A DNA stretch of 22,542 nucleotides from an uncultured Verrucomicrobiota bacterium (GCA_946482165.1 CAMLQS010000037.1:1-22542), one strand, 5' to 3'; shown: positions 6,125-14,404, counted from the stretch's first letter. The notes: generated from the letters alone by a model not told the origin. Numbers and translations: made by a program.

Positions 6125-7438
6125 TCAAAAATCCTGCAAGCGCTGCTCGCCCCGCCCTCGCTCCGGCTCGAGCCGCGCAAGCACTTCTCCCAGCAGGTAA
6201 ATGGAACCCGTGACGACGATCACGTCATCCGCCGCGCCAACCGCGCACACGCCCGGCCGGGGAAATAGCGTTTCGACCATCCCGCGCGCCAGCGTGCCGC
6301 CACGAACGAAAAACTCGCGCGGCACCAGCGCTTCGAGCTCTTCGAAACTCGAAGCCCGCGCCTGTTGCGGCCGCGCGAGGTGAATCTCTTTCGCGTGACG
6401 CGACACCGCCTCGAGCAAGGGTTTCGCCCGGGCCGCGCCCAGGATGCCGGTTACGACGACCGGAGCGCGGCCCATCTCGGCCACGAGTTTTGCGAGCAGC
6501 CCGTCCAACACCTCCGCGCCTTCGGGATTATGCGATGCGTCGAGCACGATCAGGCGCCCGTCCGCCAACCGCGCCCGCTGCCAGCGGCCCGGCCAAGTCA
6601 CGTTTGCCAGCCCTTGCGCGATGTGAATATCGGCAATCTCGAAACGTGGCGCCACCACCCGCGCCGCCAGCGTGGCGGTGGCGGCGTTTAAGCGTTGATA
6701 GTCGCCCTCCAACGCTGCGCGCGGGTAGTTCGCCACCTCCTCGCCAAAAACATCGCGCACCGAGTGCAGCGGCGCGCCGCGCTCGCGCGCGATTTCCCGC
6801 ACCACCGCCTCGGCCTGGGCAGGCAAACGCCCCATCACCACCGGCACGCCCGGTTTGATGATTCCCGCCTTCTCCTCCGCGATCTTCTCCAGGCTGTCGC
6901 CAAGCAGTTCGCAGTGATCGAGCCCGATGCTCGTGATCACGCTTGCGAGTGGCGTGATGATATTCGTCGCGTCGAGCCGCCCGCCCAGCCCCACCTCGAC
7001 GATCGCCACATCGCAGCGCCGCCGGGCGAACTGCAAAAACGCCATGGCGGTCATGAACTCAAAAAAGCTCGGCGCCTCGCCGGGCGTCTCATGTTCCAAC
7101 GCCGCCGCCTTGGGCTCGAGCTCGGCCACGTAGGCCATGATCTCCGCCTCGGTCAGCGGCACGCCGTCGACCTGCACACGTTCCCCCAGACGCACGAGGT
7201 GCGGCGACGTATACATGCCGGCCCGCTTGCCCGCCTGACGAAAGATCGAGGCGAGCATGGCGGTCACCGAGCCTTTGCCATTGGTGCCCGCGACATGGAT
7301 CAAAGGCACCGCTCGCTCGGGACTGCCCAGCGCCGCGGCAAACGACCGCATGCGATCAATGCCGAACGAAACACCCCGCGCCTTCATGGCGTAGAGCCGT
7401 TCGCAAACGGCGGCGTAATCGGCGGAAGAAGCGTTCAC
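6125..7438 (-). CDS. folC: Bifunctional dihydrofolate synthase / folylpolyglutamate synthase
   Basis: Adds glutamate to dihydropteroate and to reduced folates in the cytoplasm, using ATP. The 437-residue product shows the Mur-ligase-like ATP loop HVAGTNGKGSV near 49-58, then TSPHLVRLGERVQVDG, FFEFMTAMAF, the VEVGLGGRLDATN stretch, SIGLDHCELLGDSLEKIAEEKAG and, in the C-terminal domain, LDASHNPEG. The frame stays open to 7522, but those 28 extra codons translate a palindromic repeat, so the GTG at 7438 just before the conserved N-terminus is preferred; it fits the family length. No Shine-Dalgarno core is seen. It follows accD in the same direction after a 95-nt spacer made mostly of that repeat. 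Confidence 0.93.
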   Translation of the reverse strand: MNASSADYAAVCERLYAMKARGVSFGIDRMRSFAAALGSPERAVPLIHVAGTNGKGSVTAMLASIFRQAGKRAGMYTSPHLVRLGERVQVDGVPLTEAEIMAYVAELEPKAAALEHETPGEAPSFFEFMTAMAFLQFARRRCDVAIVEVGLGGRLDATNIITPLASVITSIGLDHCELLGDSLEKIAEEKAGIIKPGVPVVMGRLPAQAEAVVREIARERGAPLHSVRDVFGEEVANYPRAALEGDYQRLNAATATLAARVVAPRFEIADIHIAQGLANVTWPGRWQRARLADGRLIVLDASHNPEGAEVLDGLLAKLVAEMGRAPVVVTGILGAARAKPLLEAVSRHAKEIHLARPQQARASSFEELEALVPREFFVRGGTLARGMVETLFPRPGVCAVGAADDVIVVTGSIYLLGEVLARLEPERGRGEQRLQDF

Positions 7439-7451
7439 CTGGGTGTCCGAA

Positions 7452-7520
7452 GGTAGGGCTGGACCGCCGGGCCCGCCGATTCGCCCAACGCCGCGGCGGG
7501 CCCGGCGGTCCCGCCCTACC
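7452..7520. repeat. Near-perfect 27-bp palindromic repeat between accD and folC
   Basis: Arms at 7452-7478 and 7494-7520 match at 26 of 27 positions (ends GGTAGGGC and GCCCTACC) around a 15-nt loop. The arms contain GGACCGCCGGGCCCGCCG. In the accD-folC mRNA the hairpin is preceded, not followed, by U residues, so it is not an accD terminator. It gives folC a false 28-codon N-terminal extension if an upstream ATG is chosen. Confidence 0.85.
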
Positions 7521-7533
7521 AAAAAAGCCGCGT

Positions 7534-8394
7534 TCAGGCGGCGGCGGGCGCCTTCTTCGTGTGCAGCGCGCAGAGCACGTTGCGCAGGGTGTCACGCATT
7601 TCGAGACGCGGCACGATCATGTCGATCAGGCCTTTCTTCTCGAGGAACTCCGCCGTCTGAAACCCGGGAGGCAAGGTCTGCTTCACCGTGTCCTTGATCA
7701 CGCGGGCGCCGGCGAAGCCGATCAACGCGCCGGGCTCGGCGATGTTGATGTCGCCCAGCACCGCAAAACTGGCTGTCACGCCGCCCATCGTCGGATGCGT
7801 GAGCACCGATATGTAGGGCAGGCCGGATTGGGAGAGCCGGCCGAGCGCCGCGCTCGTCTTGGCCATCTGCATGAGCGAAAAGATACCCTCCTGCATGCGT
7901 GCGCCGCCGGACGCGGAAAAAATGATGCACGGGCACTTCTCGTCGCGGGCCCGTTCGATGGCGCGGGTGATTTTCTCGCCCACCGCCGAACCCATCGCGC
8001 CGCCGCAAAAGCGGAAATCCATCACGGCCACGGAGACCTTGATGTTGTGAATCTTGCCCATTCCGCAAATCACGGCCTCGGGCAGGCCGCTTTCCTTCTC
8101 GTATTTCTTGATGCGGTCCGGATAGGGCGCGGAATCGGTGAACTTCAGCGGGTCGGCCGACTTCACGGAGGCGTCGTGCTCGATGAAGCTATCGGCGTCG
8201 AAAAGCCCCTTGATACGGCCCCGGGCGCCGATCGGGAAATGATAGCCGCTCTTCGGAACGACCATCTGGTTCGCCTCCAACTCTTGGTTGAAGATGACAT
8301 CTCCGGAGATCGGGCACTTCGTGTAGAGGCCCTTCGGGATGTCCTTCTTTTTGACGACGACCGTCGAATACTTCGGTTTGCTGAACAGCGCCAT
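7534..8394 (-). CDS. accD: Acetyl-CoA carboxylase carboxyltransferase subunit beta
   Basis: The beta half of the carboxyltransferase that, with AccA, moves carboxyl from biotin to acetyl-CoA to make malonyl-CoA for fatty-acid synthesis. The 286-residue product aligns along its length with E. coli AccD: GLYTKC near 22-27, MGGxMGS-like [27 protein letters not shown] and [14 protein letters not shown], then [17 protein letters not shown]. The start is the ATG at 8394 (MALFSK); 21 upstream open codons lie in the comF tail and spacer. The notable feature is the N-terminal zinc ribbon. At positions 27, 30, 46 and 49, where E. coli has four cysteines, this protein has Cys, Ser, Val and Ser, so tetrahedral zinc binding looks lost. 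The catalytic domain is intact. Confidence 0.95.
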   Translation of the reverse strand: MALFSKPKYSTVVVKKKDIPKGLYTKCPISGDVIFNQELEANQMVVPKSGYHFPIGARGRIKGLFDADSFIEHDASVKSADPLKFTDSAPYPDRIKKYEKESGLPEAVICGMGKIHNIKVSVAVMDFRFCGGAMGSAVGEKITRAIERARDEKCPCIIFSASGGARMQEGIFSLMQMAKTSAALGRLSQSGLPYISVLTHPTMGGVTASFAVLGDINIAEPGALIGFAGARVIKDTVKQTLPPGFQTAEFLEKKGLIDMIVPRLEMRDTLRNVLCALHTKKAPAAA

Positions 8395-8425
8395 ACGCGA
8401 ATGCGGAAGTGGTTGAAGGAATCGG

Positions 8426-9238
8426 TTAACCGTGACCAAAGGTGCAGACGTCCACATTCAGGCAACCCGCCCGGCGCAGCACGGCCGCGCAGGCATTGAG
8501 GGTAGAACCCGTGGTGAAGACATCGTCGATGAGCACATACCGAAGGTCCGGGTTAATGGGGGCGCCGGGGGCGAGAGCAAATGCGTTTTTGAGGTTCGCC
8601 CGACGCCGCTCCCGGTCGAGATTGGTTTGCGTCTGGGTATCCACCACGCGTGTCAACAGTTCCGCCACGGCGGTGCCGCCTCCCAGCCGCTTCGCGAGAG
8701 CGCGGGCAAGCTGCTCGCCCTGATTGTAGCCGCGCTCCCGTTTTTTCCTGGCATGCAAGGGCACCGGCACGAGCGTCGCTCCCCGTAAGAACCCAGCCGT
8801 GTGCGGGTTGCCCGCGAGCAAGGCCGTCATGTCTTCGAGCGCGAAAAGCCCGTGCCGGTATTTTAGCTCATGCACCAGCGCCCGCGCCGGCCCTTTGAAC
8901 AACACCGCCGTCCGCCCCTCGCGAAATTCCGGCCGGAGCCCCTCGCAATGCACGCAGAGCCGCTCCCCCGATGCCTCGCCGAAAAACGGATGCCCGCAAC
9001 ACGGGCAACACGGGGGGCCCACCGGAACCACGAGCGGCGCGCAAACCGCGCACACATGTCGCAGCGAACTCCGCTCGACCATATCGCCGCAATGCAGGCA
9101 GGACGGAGGAAACAACACGTCGCGCAGCCCCTTCGCCAATCCGCGCCAGCCGGCCTCCGATGGAGGCCCGGCCGCCGGTCGGGCTTCCGACGCCGCGCCC
9201 GCCGTTTCCCCATCCGCTTCGCCCGCCCCGCCGTTCAT
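8426..9238 (-). CDS. comF: ComF-family phosphoribosyltransferase-like protein
   Basis: A 270-residue ComF/GntX relative. The N-terminal half has cysteine pairs typical of its zinc ribbon ([36 protein letters not shown]). The C-terminal half has the phosphoribosyltransferase signature [18 protein letters not shown] near 235-252. ComF is needed for DNA uptake in competent bacteria; in others the role is unclear. The start is the ATG at 9238, whose ATGA overlaps the truA stop, so translation is probably coupled. Residues about 17-26 are encoded by a dispersed GGCCCGGCC-type repeat (9161-9190), so the N-terminal 40 residues are probably not conserved. accD follows after 31 nt. Confidence 0.88.
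   Translation of the reverse strand: MNGGAGEADGETAGAASEARPAAGPPSEAGWRGLAKGLRDVLFPPSCLHCGDMVERSSLRHVCAVCAPLVVPVGPPCCPCCGHPFFGEASGERLCVHCEGLRPEFREGRTAVLFKGPARALVHELKYRHGLFALEDMTALLAGNPHTAGFLRGATLVPVPLHARKKRERGYNQGEQLARALAKRLGGGTAVAELLTRVVDTQTQTNLDRERRRANLKNAFALAPGAPINPDLRYVLIDDVFTTGSTLNACAAVLRRAGCLNVDVCTFGHG
9161..9190. repeat. GGCCCGGCC-type repeat inside comF
   Basis: TGGAGGCCCGGCCGCCGGTC followed by GGGCTTCCGA matches the wording of repeats at 12233-12256 (TGTAGGCCCGGCCGCTGGTC) and 14892-14920 (TGTAGGCCAGACCGCCGGTC plus TGGCTTCCGA). Here it is read as part of the variable N-terminal leader of ComF. Confidence 0.65.
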
Positions 9239-10011
9239 CGCCCGCCCCCGCACCACGGCTCCGGATAATGCACCTTCATCAAAAACAACCCCTGCGGTGG
9301 CGCCGTCTCCACCTCCGCCGTGCGCTCGCGCGTCGCCAGCAACGCCGCGATCCGCTCCGGCGTGAGTTTGCCCATCCCCGCGTAGACGAGGGCGCCGACG
9401 AGACTGCGCACCATCTTATACAAAAAACCCTCCGCCTCCGCCTCGATCCGCAGCCGCGGACCGTCCTCGATCAGCTCGAGCCGCGCCAGCGTGCGCACCG
9501 TGTTCTCCCGCTCCTCGCCGCCAAAGGCCGAAAACGCGCGAAAATCATGCTTCCCGCGCAACACCTCCGCCGCCGCCCGCATCGCGCCGACGTCCAACGC
9601 CTTTGGCACCGACCAGATGAAGCGGTGCTCGAACGGATCCGCCCACGCGCCGTGGATCAGGTGGTAATGGTAGATTTTCCCGACCGCCGAGTAGCGTGCG
9701 TGAAACTCCTTCGCCACGACCTCCGCCGTCCGCACCTGGATCGTCGGCGGCAGCCCGCCGCGCAACGCCGCGAGCAGCTTATCCGGTCCGTGCCGCCAGG
9801 CCGAATCGAAGTGAAACACCTGCCCGCGCGCATGCACTCCGGCGTCCGTGCGTCCGCTGCCATGGATGCGAATCTCCGCCTGAAACAGCTCCGCGAGCCG
9901 CCGCTCGATGTGGTCCTGCACCGCGTTCTTGTCCGGCTGCGCCTGCCACCCCGAAAACGCCGTGCCATCGTAGGCCACGAGACACTTCCAGCGCTGGGTT
10001 TCTACATTCAT
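9235..10011 (-). CDS. truA: tRNA pseudouridine synthase A
   Basis: Converts uridines 38-40 of tRNA anticodon arms to pseudouridine. The 258-residue protein has the family N-terminus CLVAYDGTAFSGWQAQPD (10-27) and the catalytic motif GSGRTDAGVHARGQ with nucleophile Asp56. FHARYSAVGKIYHYHL, HDFRAFSA and FLYKMVRSLVGALVYAGMG further on are typical of TruA. The length is normal. The ATG at 10011 lies 9 nt from a palindromic repeat that fills the ruvX-truA spacer. The stop overlaps the comF ATG. Confidence 0.96.
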   Translation of the reverse strand: MNVETQRWKCLVAYDGTAFSGWQAQPDKNAVQDHIERRLAELFQAEIRIHGSGRTDAGVHARGQVFHFDSAWRHGPDKLLAALRGGLPPTIQVRTAEVVAKEFHARYSAVGKIYHYHLIHGAWADPFEHRFIWSVPKALDVGAMRAAAEVLRGKHDFRAFSAFGGEERENTVRTLARLELIEDGPRLRIEAEAEGFLYKMVRSLVGALVYAGMGKLTPERIAALLATRERTAEVETAPPQGLFLMKVHYPEPWCGGGR

Positions 10012-10020
10012 GACAGCAAT

Positions 10021-10102
10021 TTAACCGCGGATAGCGCAGATGAACGCGGATAAAGGCAAAATCGGAAATTCATCCGCGCCCATCCGCGAAATCCGCGGTT
10101 AA
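10021..10102. repeat. 82-bp palindromic ATCCGCGGTTAA repeat between ruvX and truA
   Basis: Perfect 12-bp inverted ends, TTAACCGCGGAT at 10021 and ATCCGCGGTTAA ending at 10102, with partly matching inner arms (GCGGAT/ATCCGC units). On the minus strand the left arm of the element provides the TAA stop of ruvX (10099-10101). Two direct copies of one arm type occur at 20851-20947. Confidence 0.82.
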
Positions 10103-10545
10103 TCCTCCGGCCCGGACATCGCCCCCGGCAGCCCCGGCGGGAAACGCTGATCCAGATAATCCTGCAAAATCACCGCCGCCGCCCGCGAGTCGATGATGCC
10201 CTTGCCGCGGATTTCGCGGAGCTGTTTCTGATTCATCCCGCTTTCGACCAAATGGGAGCTCAGCCGCTCGTCCACCAAGTGAACCGGCAGCCCGAACTCC
10301 GCGCGCAGCTCCTCCGCGAAGGCCTCGGTCTCCTTCGCCTTGAATCCCGACGAGCCGTCCATGTTCAGCGGCAGCCCGAGCACGATCTCCTGGATGCGCC
10401 GTGTCTTTACCACCGCGGCCAGCGCGCGCCGCCGCGCCGCCGGCTCGGCCTCGACCAGCGCGGGAATCGGCGTGGCGATCCCGAGCTCGTCGCCCGCCGC
10501 CAGCCCGATCCGCCGCGTGCCGTAGTCGATGCCGAGAAATCTCAT
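10099..10545 (-). CDS. ruvX: Putative pre-16S rRNA nuclease / Holliday junction resolvase-like protein (YqgF/RuvX)
   Basis: A 148-residue RNase H-fold protein. It starts with MRFLGIDYGTRRIGLAAGD, whose Asp7 is the first catalytic acidic residue, and continues with IVLGLPLNMDGSSG (about 54-67), VHLVDERLSSHLVE and IIDSRAAAVILQDYL with the last acidic residue. Family members mature the 16S rRNA 5' end, and this is also proposed as a resolvase. Normal length. The stop codon is contributed by the neighbouring palindromic repeat, so the last residues may be lineage-specific. It is preceded by manC in the same direction with a 65-nt spacer that contains a GCGTCTCCGC-type repeat. Confidence 0.94.
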   Translation of the reverse strand: MRFLGIDYGTRRIGLAAGDELGIATPIPALVEAEPAARRRALAAVVKTRRIQEIVLGLPLNMDGSSGFKAKETEAFAEELRAEFGLPVHLVDERLSSHLVESGMNQKQLREIRGKGIIDSRAAAVILQDYLDQRFPPGLPGAMSGPED

Positions 10546-10561
10546 TTCAACAGAACTTCCG

Positions 10562-10588
10562 CTCCGCGTCTCCGCGCCTCTGCGTTAA
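10562..10588 (+). repeat. Single CTCTGCGTTAA-type repeat between manC and ruvX
   Basis: CTCCGCGTCTCCGCGCCTCT followed by GCGTTAA is the same family as the facing pair at 972-1067, here as one copy filling about half of the manC-ruvX spacer. No partner arm is nearby. Confidence 0.7.
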
Positions 10589-10610
10589 TACCCGGTTCGT
10601 CCGCCGTCGC

Positions 10611-11765
10611 TCAGAGCAGCTTCGCCGCGTTCTTGTGCGTCGCGACCTTCGCGAGCAGCGCCTTGATGTCCTGAGCCTTCGCCTTGGGCATCACCAGCGT
10701 CGCGTCCGCCGTGTGCACCACCACGAGATCGCTCACGCCGAGCAGCGTCACCACGTGGCCCTTTTCGGTGAACACGATGTTGCCCGAGCACTGCTCCGTG
10801 AGCACGTCGCCGCGCGCCACGTTGCCCGCCTCGTCCGCCTTGAAATGCTTCGCCACCGCCGGCCACGCGCCGACGTCGTCCCAGTCGAAGGTCGCCGGCA
10901 CCACGACCACGTTGGTCGACTTTTCCAGCAACGCGTAGTCGACCGAGATCTTCTTCAAGGTCGGGTAGATCTTCTTCAAAGTCGCCGCCAGCGGACGCTT
11001 CTTCTTCAGCGCCGCTCGGATCTTCGCCAAGCCCGCGTCGAGCTCCGGCGCATAGGCCGCGAAAGCCGCCTCCACCACCGGCACGCTCCAGATGAACATG
11101 CCCGCGTTCCAGACATAGTCTCCGGATTTCAAATACTGCTCCGCCACCTCGGTCTTCGGCTTCTCGACGAAACGCTTCACGTCGAAGACGGTCTTCGCCG
11201 CCTTGCCCTCGCCCACGCGGCCCCACTCGCCGCCGCGCTGGATGTAACCAAAACCCGTCGCCGGCTCGTTCGGCGGGATGCCGATCGTCACCATCACGTC
11301 CGCCGCGCCCGCCGCCGCGAAGGCCGCCTTTAAATCCGCCTGATACGCCTTCGTGTCGTGGATGACGTGATCCGCCGGCAGCACCGCGAACACGCCTTTC
11401 GGATCGCGCGCGCCGACCAGCGCCGCCGCGAGGCCGACCGCCGCCGCCGTGTCGCGGCCGGCCGGCTCCGCCACGATATTCGCCGCCGGGATCAGCCCGC
11501 GGCACACTTTCGCCACTTCCTTCGCCTGGATCGCGCTCGTGATGACGAAGGTGTTCTTCGCCGGCACGATCGCCTTCACGCGCGCCAGGGTCTGCGCGAG
11601 CAACGGCGTCTCGCCCACGACGGGCAACAGGTGTTTCGGCCGCGCCGCGCGGCTCTGCGGCCAGAAACGCTCCCCTTTGCCGCCCGCGATAATCACGACG
11701 TAGGGCTCGGACTCCTGCTGCTTCTGCTGCTTGCTGTTCGCGCGGGTGGATTTTGCGGTGGCCAT
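10611..11765 (-). CDS. manC: Mannose-1-phosphate guanylyltransferase
   Basis: Makes GDP-mannose from mannose-1-phosphate and GTP, a precursor of surface polysaccharides and glycoconjugates. The 384-residue product has the nucleotidyltransferase signature IIAGGKGERFWPQSR (25-39) and the RPKHLLP lysine motif (42-48). Further family blocks are NIVAEPAGRDTAAAVGLAA, FAVLPADHVI, GIPPNEPATGFGYI, VKRFVEKP, WNAGMFIW and TFDWDDVGAW. It lacks the C-terminal isomerase domain of long ManC proteins, so it is the short single-function type. The ATG at 11765 is chosen because the 117 open codons upstream overlap the divergent rhodanese gene and look non-coding. A Lys/Gln-rich leader (residues 5-18) precedes the fold. 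Confidence 0.94.
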   Translation of the reverse strand: MATAKSTRANSKQQKQQESEPYVVIIAGGKGERFWPQSRAARPKHLLPVVGETPLLAQTLARVKAIVPAKNTFVITSAIQAKEVAKVCRGLIPAANIVAEPAGRDTAAAVGLAAALVGARDPKGVFAVLPADHVIHDTKAYQADLKAAFAAAGAADVMVTIGIPPNEPATGFGYIQRGGEWGRVGEGKAAKTVFDVKRFVEKPKTEVAEQYLKSGDYVWNAGMFIWSVPVVEAAFAAYAPELDAGLAKIRAALKKKRPLAATLKKIYPTLKKISVDYALLEKSTNVVVVPATFDWDDVGAWPAVAKHFKADEAGNVARGDVLTEQCSGNIVFTEKGHVVTLLGVSDLVVVHTADATLVMPKAKAQDIKALLAKVATHKNAAKLL

Positions 11766-11853
11766 AGATTGGATGCGCGACTCTAGGGGCGGCGCCCGCC
11801 TCGGGCGCAACGTCGCAGTTGCGCCCGCGAATGCTCGTCGCAAGTTCGCCCAC

Positions 11854-12216
11854 ATGACGCCCCCCTCCGCTCCCGGCCCCGCCGACGTCCCGCTCGAAAT
11901 CTCCGTCGAGGAAACCCGCGACCTCCTCGCCGCCCGCCCCGACGACACCCTCCTCGTCGACGTGCGCGAGTCCTTCGAATTCCAGACCGCGAAGATCGAG
12001 GGCTCCGAGTTCATCCCCATGCGCCAAATCCCCGAACAGGTCGGCTCGCCCACCCTGCCCCGTGACAAACACCTGCTCATCCACTGCCACCACGGCGGCC
12101 GCAGCCTGCGCGTCACCGAATACCTCCGCGCCCAGGGCTACCCGCGCGTCACCAACGTCGCCGGCGGCATCCACGCCTGGTCGCAGCGCATCGACCCTGC
12201 GGTGCCAACCTACTGA
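11854..12216 (+). CDS. Single-domain rhodanese-like protein
   Basis: A 120-residue rhodanese-homology protein. It contains the LLVDVRESFEFQTAKIEGSE stretch (33-52) and the active-site loop HCHHGGRS, with candidate catalytic Cys78. The end, VTNVAGGIHAWSQRID, is typical. Such proteins carry sulfane sulfur on the cysteine; the partner is unknown. The ATG at 11854 is the nearest start to the fold. The gene is divergent from manC, with an 88-nt intergenic stretch in which I could not identify a convincing promoter. Confidence 0.9.
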   Translation: MTPPSAPGPADVPLEISVEETRDLLAARPDDTLLVDVRESFEFQTAKIEGSEFIPMRQIPEQVGSPTLPRDKHLLIHCHHGGRSLRVTEYLRAQGYPRVTNVAGGIHAWSQRIDPAVPTY

Positions 12217-12225
12217 GCGCCACGC

Positions 12226-12939
12226 TCATTCCTGTAGGCCCGGCCGCTGGTCGGGCGGTTCGACACTCGCCGCCGCCCGCCGCTCGCGCAGCCGTCGCGT
12301 CAGCCGCTTGCGCAGGAAATGCAGCCCCGCGCCCGCCACCGCGCAAAGCACGCCCGCCGTCGCCAGCCGACCGTGGTCGCCCCGCCCGAGCGCATCGCCC
12401 GCCAGGATCGTCGCCGCGATGTAGGCCGCCGGCACCCCGACCGAGATCGCCATATACAACCCGAACGGCACCCGCGCCAAACCGAGCAGATAACTCTGCG
12501 CAAAAAACGGCGTGCCCGGCACCACGCGCAGCAAAAGCGTCAGCTCCAGCGCCGACTTCACCGGCGCCTCGGGCAACTTCCACCCGAAGCGTCGCAGAAG
12601 GCGCGACATCAGCGGACGCAAGGCCCGCGCCGAGATCCAATACGACAGCGCCACGTTCACCGCCACCGCCGCCACCGCGCACACGATCACCGCCGGCACC
12701 CCCATTCGCGGCCCGAAAACCGGCCCCGCCGCCAAGGTGAACGGCGCGAGCGGAAACCCCGCCAACGGCAGCAGCGCCATCGCCACGAAAAACACGCCCG
12801 GCCCCGCCTCGCGCAGCGTTTCCATTACATGATTCGCCGCCGCCCGCGCCTCCTCGCCCCACAGCAGCCACAGCGCCAGCCCGGCCAAAGCCGCCGCCAG
12901 CACCACACCCGCAAATAGGATTATGCGCTTTTGTCGCAT
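12226..12939 (-). CDS. TVP38/TMEM64 (VTT/DedA-like) inner-membrane protein
   Basis: A 237-residue membrane protein. An N-terminal helix (about 6-25) is followed by the VTT domain, with LLPLAGFPLAPFTLAAGPVF near 56-75 (the conserved P-P-rich re-entrant part), then further helices and the LLRVVPGTPFFAQSYLLGL stretch near 133-151 (the R-x-x-P-G/F motif of the family). These proteins are linked to membrane lipid scrambling or transport; the exact role here is unknown. The ATG at 12939 is preferred over the long upstream open frame, which only mirrors the oppositely oriented oxidoreductase. The last residues, QRPGLQE, are encoded by a repeat, so the original C-terminus has probably been replaced. 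Confidence 0.85.
   Translation of the reverse strand: MRQKRIILFAGVVLAAALAGLALWLLWGEEARAAANHVMETLREAGPGVFFVAMALLPLAGFPLAPFTLAAGPVFGPRMGVPAVIVCAVAAVAVNVALSYWISARALRPLMSRLLRRFGWKLPEAPVKSALELTLLLRVVPGTPFFAQSYLLGLARVPFGLYMAISVGVPAAYIAATILAGDALGRGDHGRLATAGVLCAVAGAGLHFLRKRLTRRLRERRAAASVEPPDQRPGLQE
12233..12256. repeat. GTAGGCCCGGCCGCTGG-type repeat at the end of the VTT gene
   Basis: TGTAGGCCCGGCCGCTGGTC plus GGGC, the same family as 9161-9190 and 14892-14915. On the minus strand it encodes the last residues of the VTT-domain protein; the stop follows within two codons. Confidence 0.68.
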
Positions 12940-13042
12940 CGAAACGGACCATCGGAGGCTTTCCCGATGATCGACGCAACCTCCGGCAGGCGCTTGACCG
13001 CGCCCCCGCCCTTCCCCGTTCTCGCCAACGCTCCGAAGCGCC

Positions 13043-14404
13043 ATGCCCGCTGATATCCTCCACGATGTGCTCGTCATTGGCGGGGGCCCCGCCGGGGCCT
13101 CCGCTGCGATCCGCTGCCGCCAGTCCGGGCTGCGCACCATCGTGGTCGAAAAACTCCCATTCCCTCGCTTTCGCATCGGCGAGTCCCTCCTCCCCGATGG
13201 CAACGCCTACCTGCGCGAACTCGGGGTCTGGGAAAAAGTCGAGCGCTCCGGCTTCATCGAAAAATTCGGCGCCCGCTTCTACCTCGGCGACGGCGACGCC
13301 GGGAAGAAAGTCGATTTCTCCACCGGCCTCGTCCCCGGCCTCGATCGCACGTTTCAGGTCGACCGCGCGCGCTTCGACGCCCTTCTCCTCGACCACGCCC
13401 GCGAACTCGGTGCCGAGGTCCGCATCGGCGCCACCGTCCGCGCGCTCGCCCAAGATGCCGACGGCGTCACCGCCACCCTCGAACTCCCCGCCTCCGATTC
13501 CGGCTCCGACTCCGCATCCGCCGCGGCTTCCGCCTCCGACTCCGGCTCCTCGCCCCCTGCTCCCCGCTCCACGCTCCTCGTCCGCGCGCGCTATGTGATC
13601 GACGCCTCCGGCCGCGACCAGTTCTTCCCCCACGCCCTCAAGTCCGACCTCGAGCCCGCCGCCTTCCCCCGCCGCCTCGCGATCTACAACCACTTCCGCG
13701 GCGTCGCGCGCGATCCCGGCCCCGCCGCCGGCGACACCATCATCGTCCGACTCGAGGAGGGCTGGTTCTGGATCATCCCCATCGACGCCGAGCGCACCTC
13801 CGTCGGCCTCGTCACCACCAACGCCGCCTTCAAGGCCGAGGGCCTCGCCCCCGCCGCGCACTTCGCCGCCGTCGTCGCGCGCACGCCCCGCCTTCGCCAA
13901 CTCCTCGCGGGCTCCGAGCCCACGATGGATTACCACGTCACCGCCGACTACAGCTACTACCGCCGTCGCGTCGCCGAGGGCCGCTTCATCCTCGCCGGCG
14001 ACGCAGGCGGCTTCCTCGATCCGATCTTCTCCTCCGGCGTCTACCTCGCCCTTCGCTCCGCGAAACACGCCGCCGCGCTCGTCGCCCGCGCCGCCCGCGA
14101 GGGCCGCCCCTTCGGCGCCGAGGAGTGCGCACGCCATCTCCGCGAGTGCAAACGCCCCGCCGGCGTGTTTCATCGCCTGATCGACGCCTTCTACGACGAC
14201 CACAGTTTCTCGGTCTTCATGTGCGCGCGCCCGCCCTGGGGCCTCGCCCCCGCGATCACCTCCATCGTCGCCGGCCGCGCCGACCTGAGCTGGGGCATGT
14301 GGTGGCGTTTCAAACTTTTCCTCCTAGTGTGCCGCCTCCAGCGCCGCTGGCCCGTCGTCCCTCGCATCGGCCTCGCCGCCGCTCCCTCCCCCTCCCCCGC
14401 ATGA
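13043..14404 (+). CDS. FAD-dependent halogenase-like oxidoreductase, first paralogue
   Basis: A 453-residue flavoprotein of the flavin-dependent halogenase/monooxygenase superfamily. It has the FAD loop VIGGGPAGAS (11-20), RIGESLLP (44-51) and an EKFGARF stretch in which Lys74 is where carrier-protein-dependent halogenases keep their catalytic lysine. The halogenase hallmark WxWxIP is present as WFWIIP (241-246), followed by the second FAD motif GDAGGFLDPIFSSG (319-332). It could halogenate or oxidise a substrate on an acyl carrier protein; two ACP genes lie downstream. Residues 151-176 are a Ser/Ala-rich insert encoded partly by a dispersed repeat, just before the RARYVIDASG strand. The ATG at 13043 directly precedes the fold. 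The stop overlaps the next ATG (ATGA). It is first of the probable operon. Confidence 0.85.
   Translation: MPADILHDVLVIGGGPAGASAAIRCRQSGLRTIVVEKLPFPRFRIGESLLPDGNAYLRELGVWEKVERSGFIEKFGARFYLGDGDAGKKVDFSTGLVPGLDRTFQVDRARFDALLLDHARELGAEVRIGATVRALAQDADGVTATLELPASDSGSDSASAAASASDSGSSPPAPRSTLLVRARYVIDASGRDQFFPHALKSDLEPAAFPRRLAIYNHFRGVARDPGPAAGDTIIVRLEEGWFWIIPIDAERTSVGLVTTNAAFKAEGLAPAAHFAAVVARTPRLRQLLAGSEPTMDYHVTADYSYYRRRVAEGRFILAGDAGGFLDPIFSSGVYLALRSAKHAAALVARAAREGRPFGAEECARHLRECKRPAGVFHRLIDAFYDDHSFSVFMCARPPWGLAPAITSIVAGRADLSWGMWWRFKLFLLVCRLQRRWPVVPRIGLAAAPSPSPA
13538..13576 (+). repeat. 39-nt GCTCC-rich repeat, in-frame copy inside the first oxidoreductase
   Basis: CGACTCCGGCTCCTCGCCCC followed by CTGCTCCCCGCTCCACGCT. 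It matches 16441-16479 at 34 of 39 positions, and all five differences are C/T changes. It encodes part of the Ser/Pro-rich insert. Confidence 0.8.

Noticed and set aside
7452..7520. Intrinsic terminator of accD
   Set aside because: On the minus strand the U-run precedes the stem rather than following it, so the geometry is wrong.
12950..12969. CATCGG/CCGATG inverted repeat as an operator for the biosynthetic operon
   Set aside because: A 6-bp stem in GC-rich DNA is expected by chance, and no second site or promoter supports it.
12149..14203. Long minus-strand open frame (684 codons) opposite the first oxidoreductase
   Set aside because: It is Gly/Ala/Glu-rich with no motif and overlaps two well-supported genes. 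Only the 12226-12939 part, in another frame, is a real minus-strand gene.
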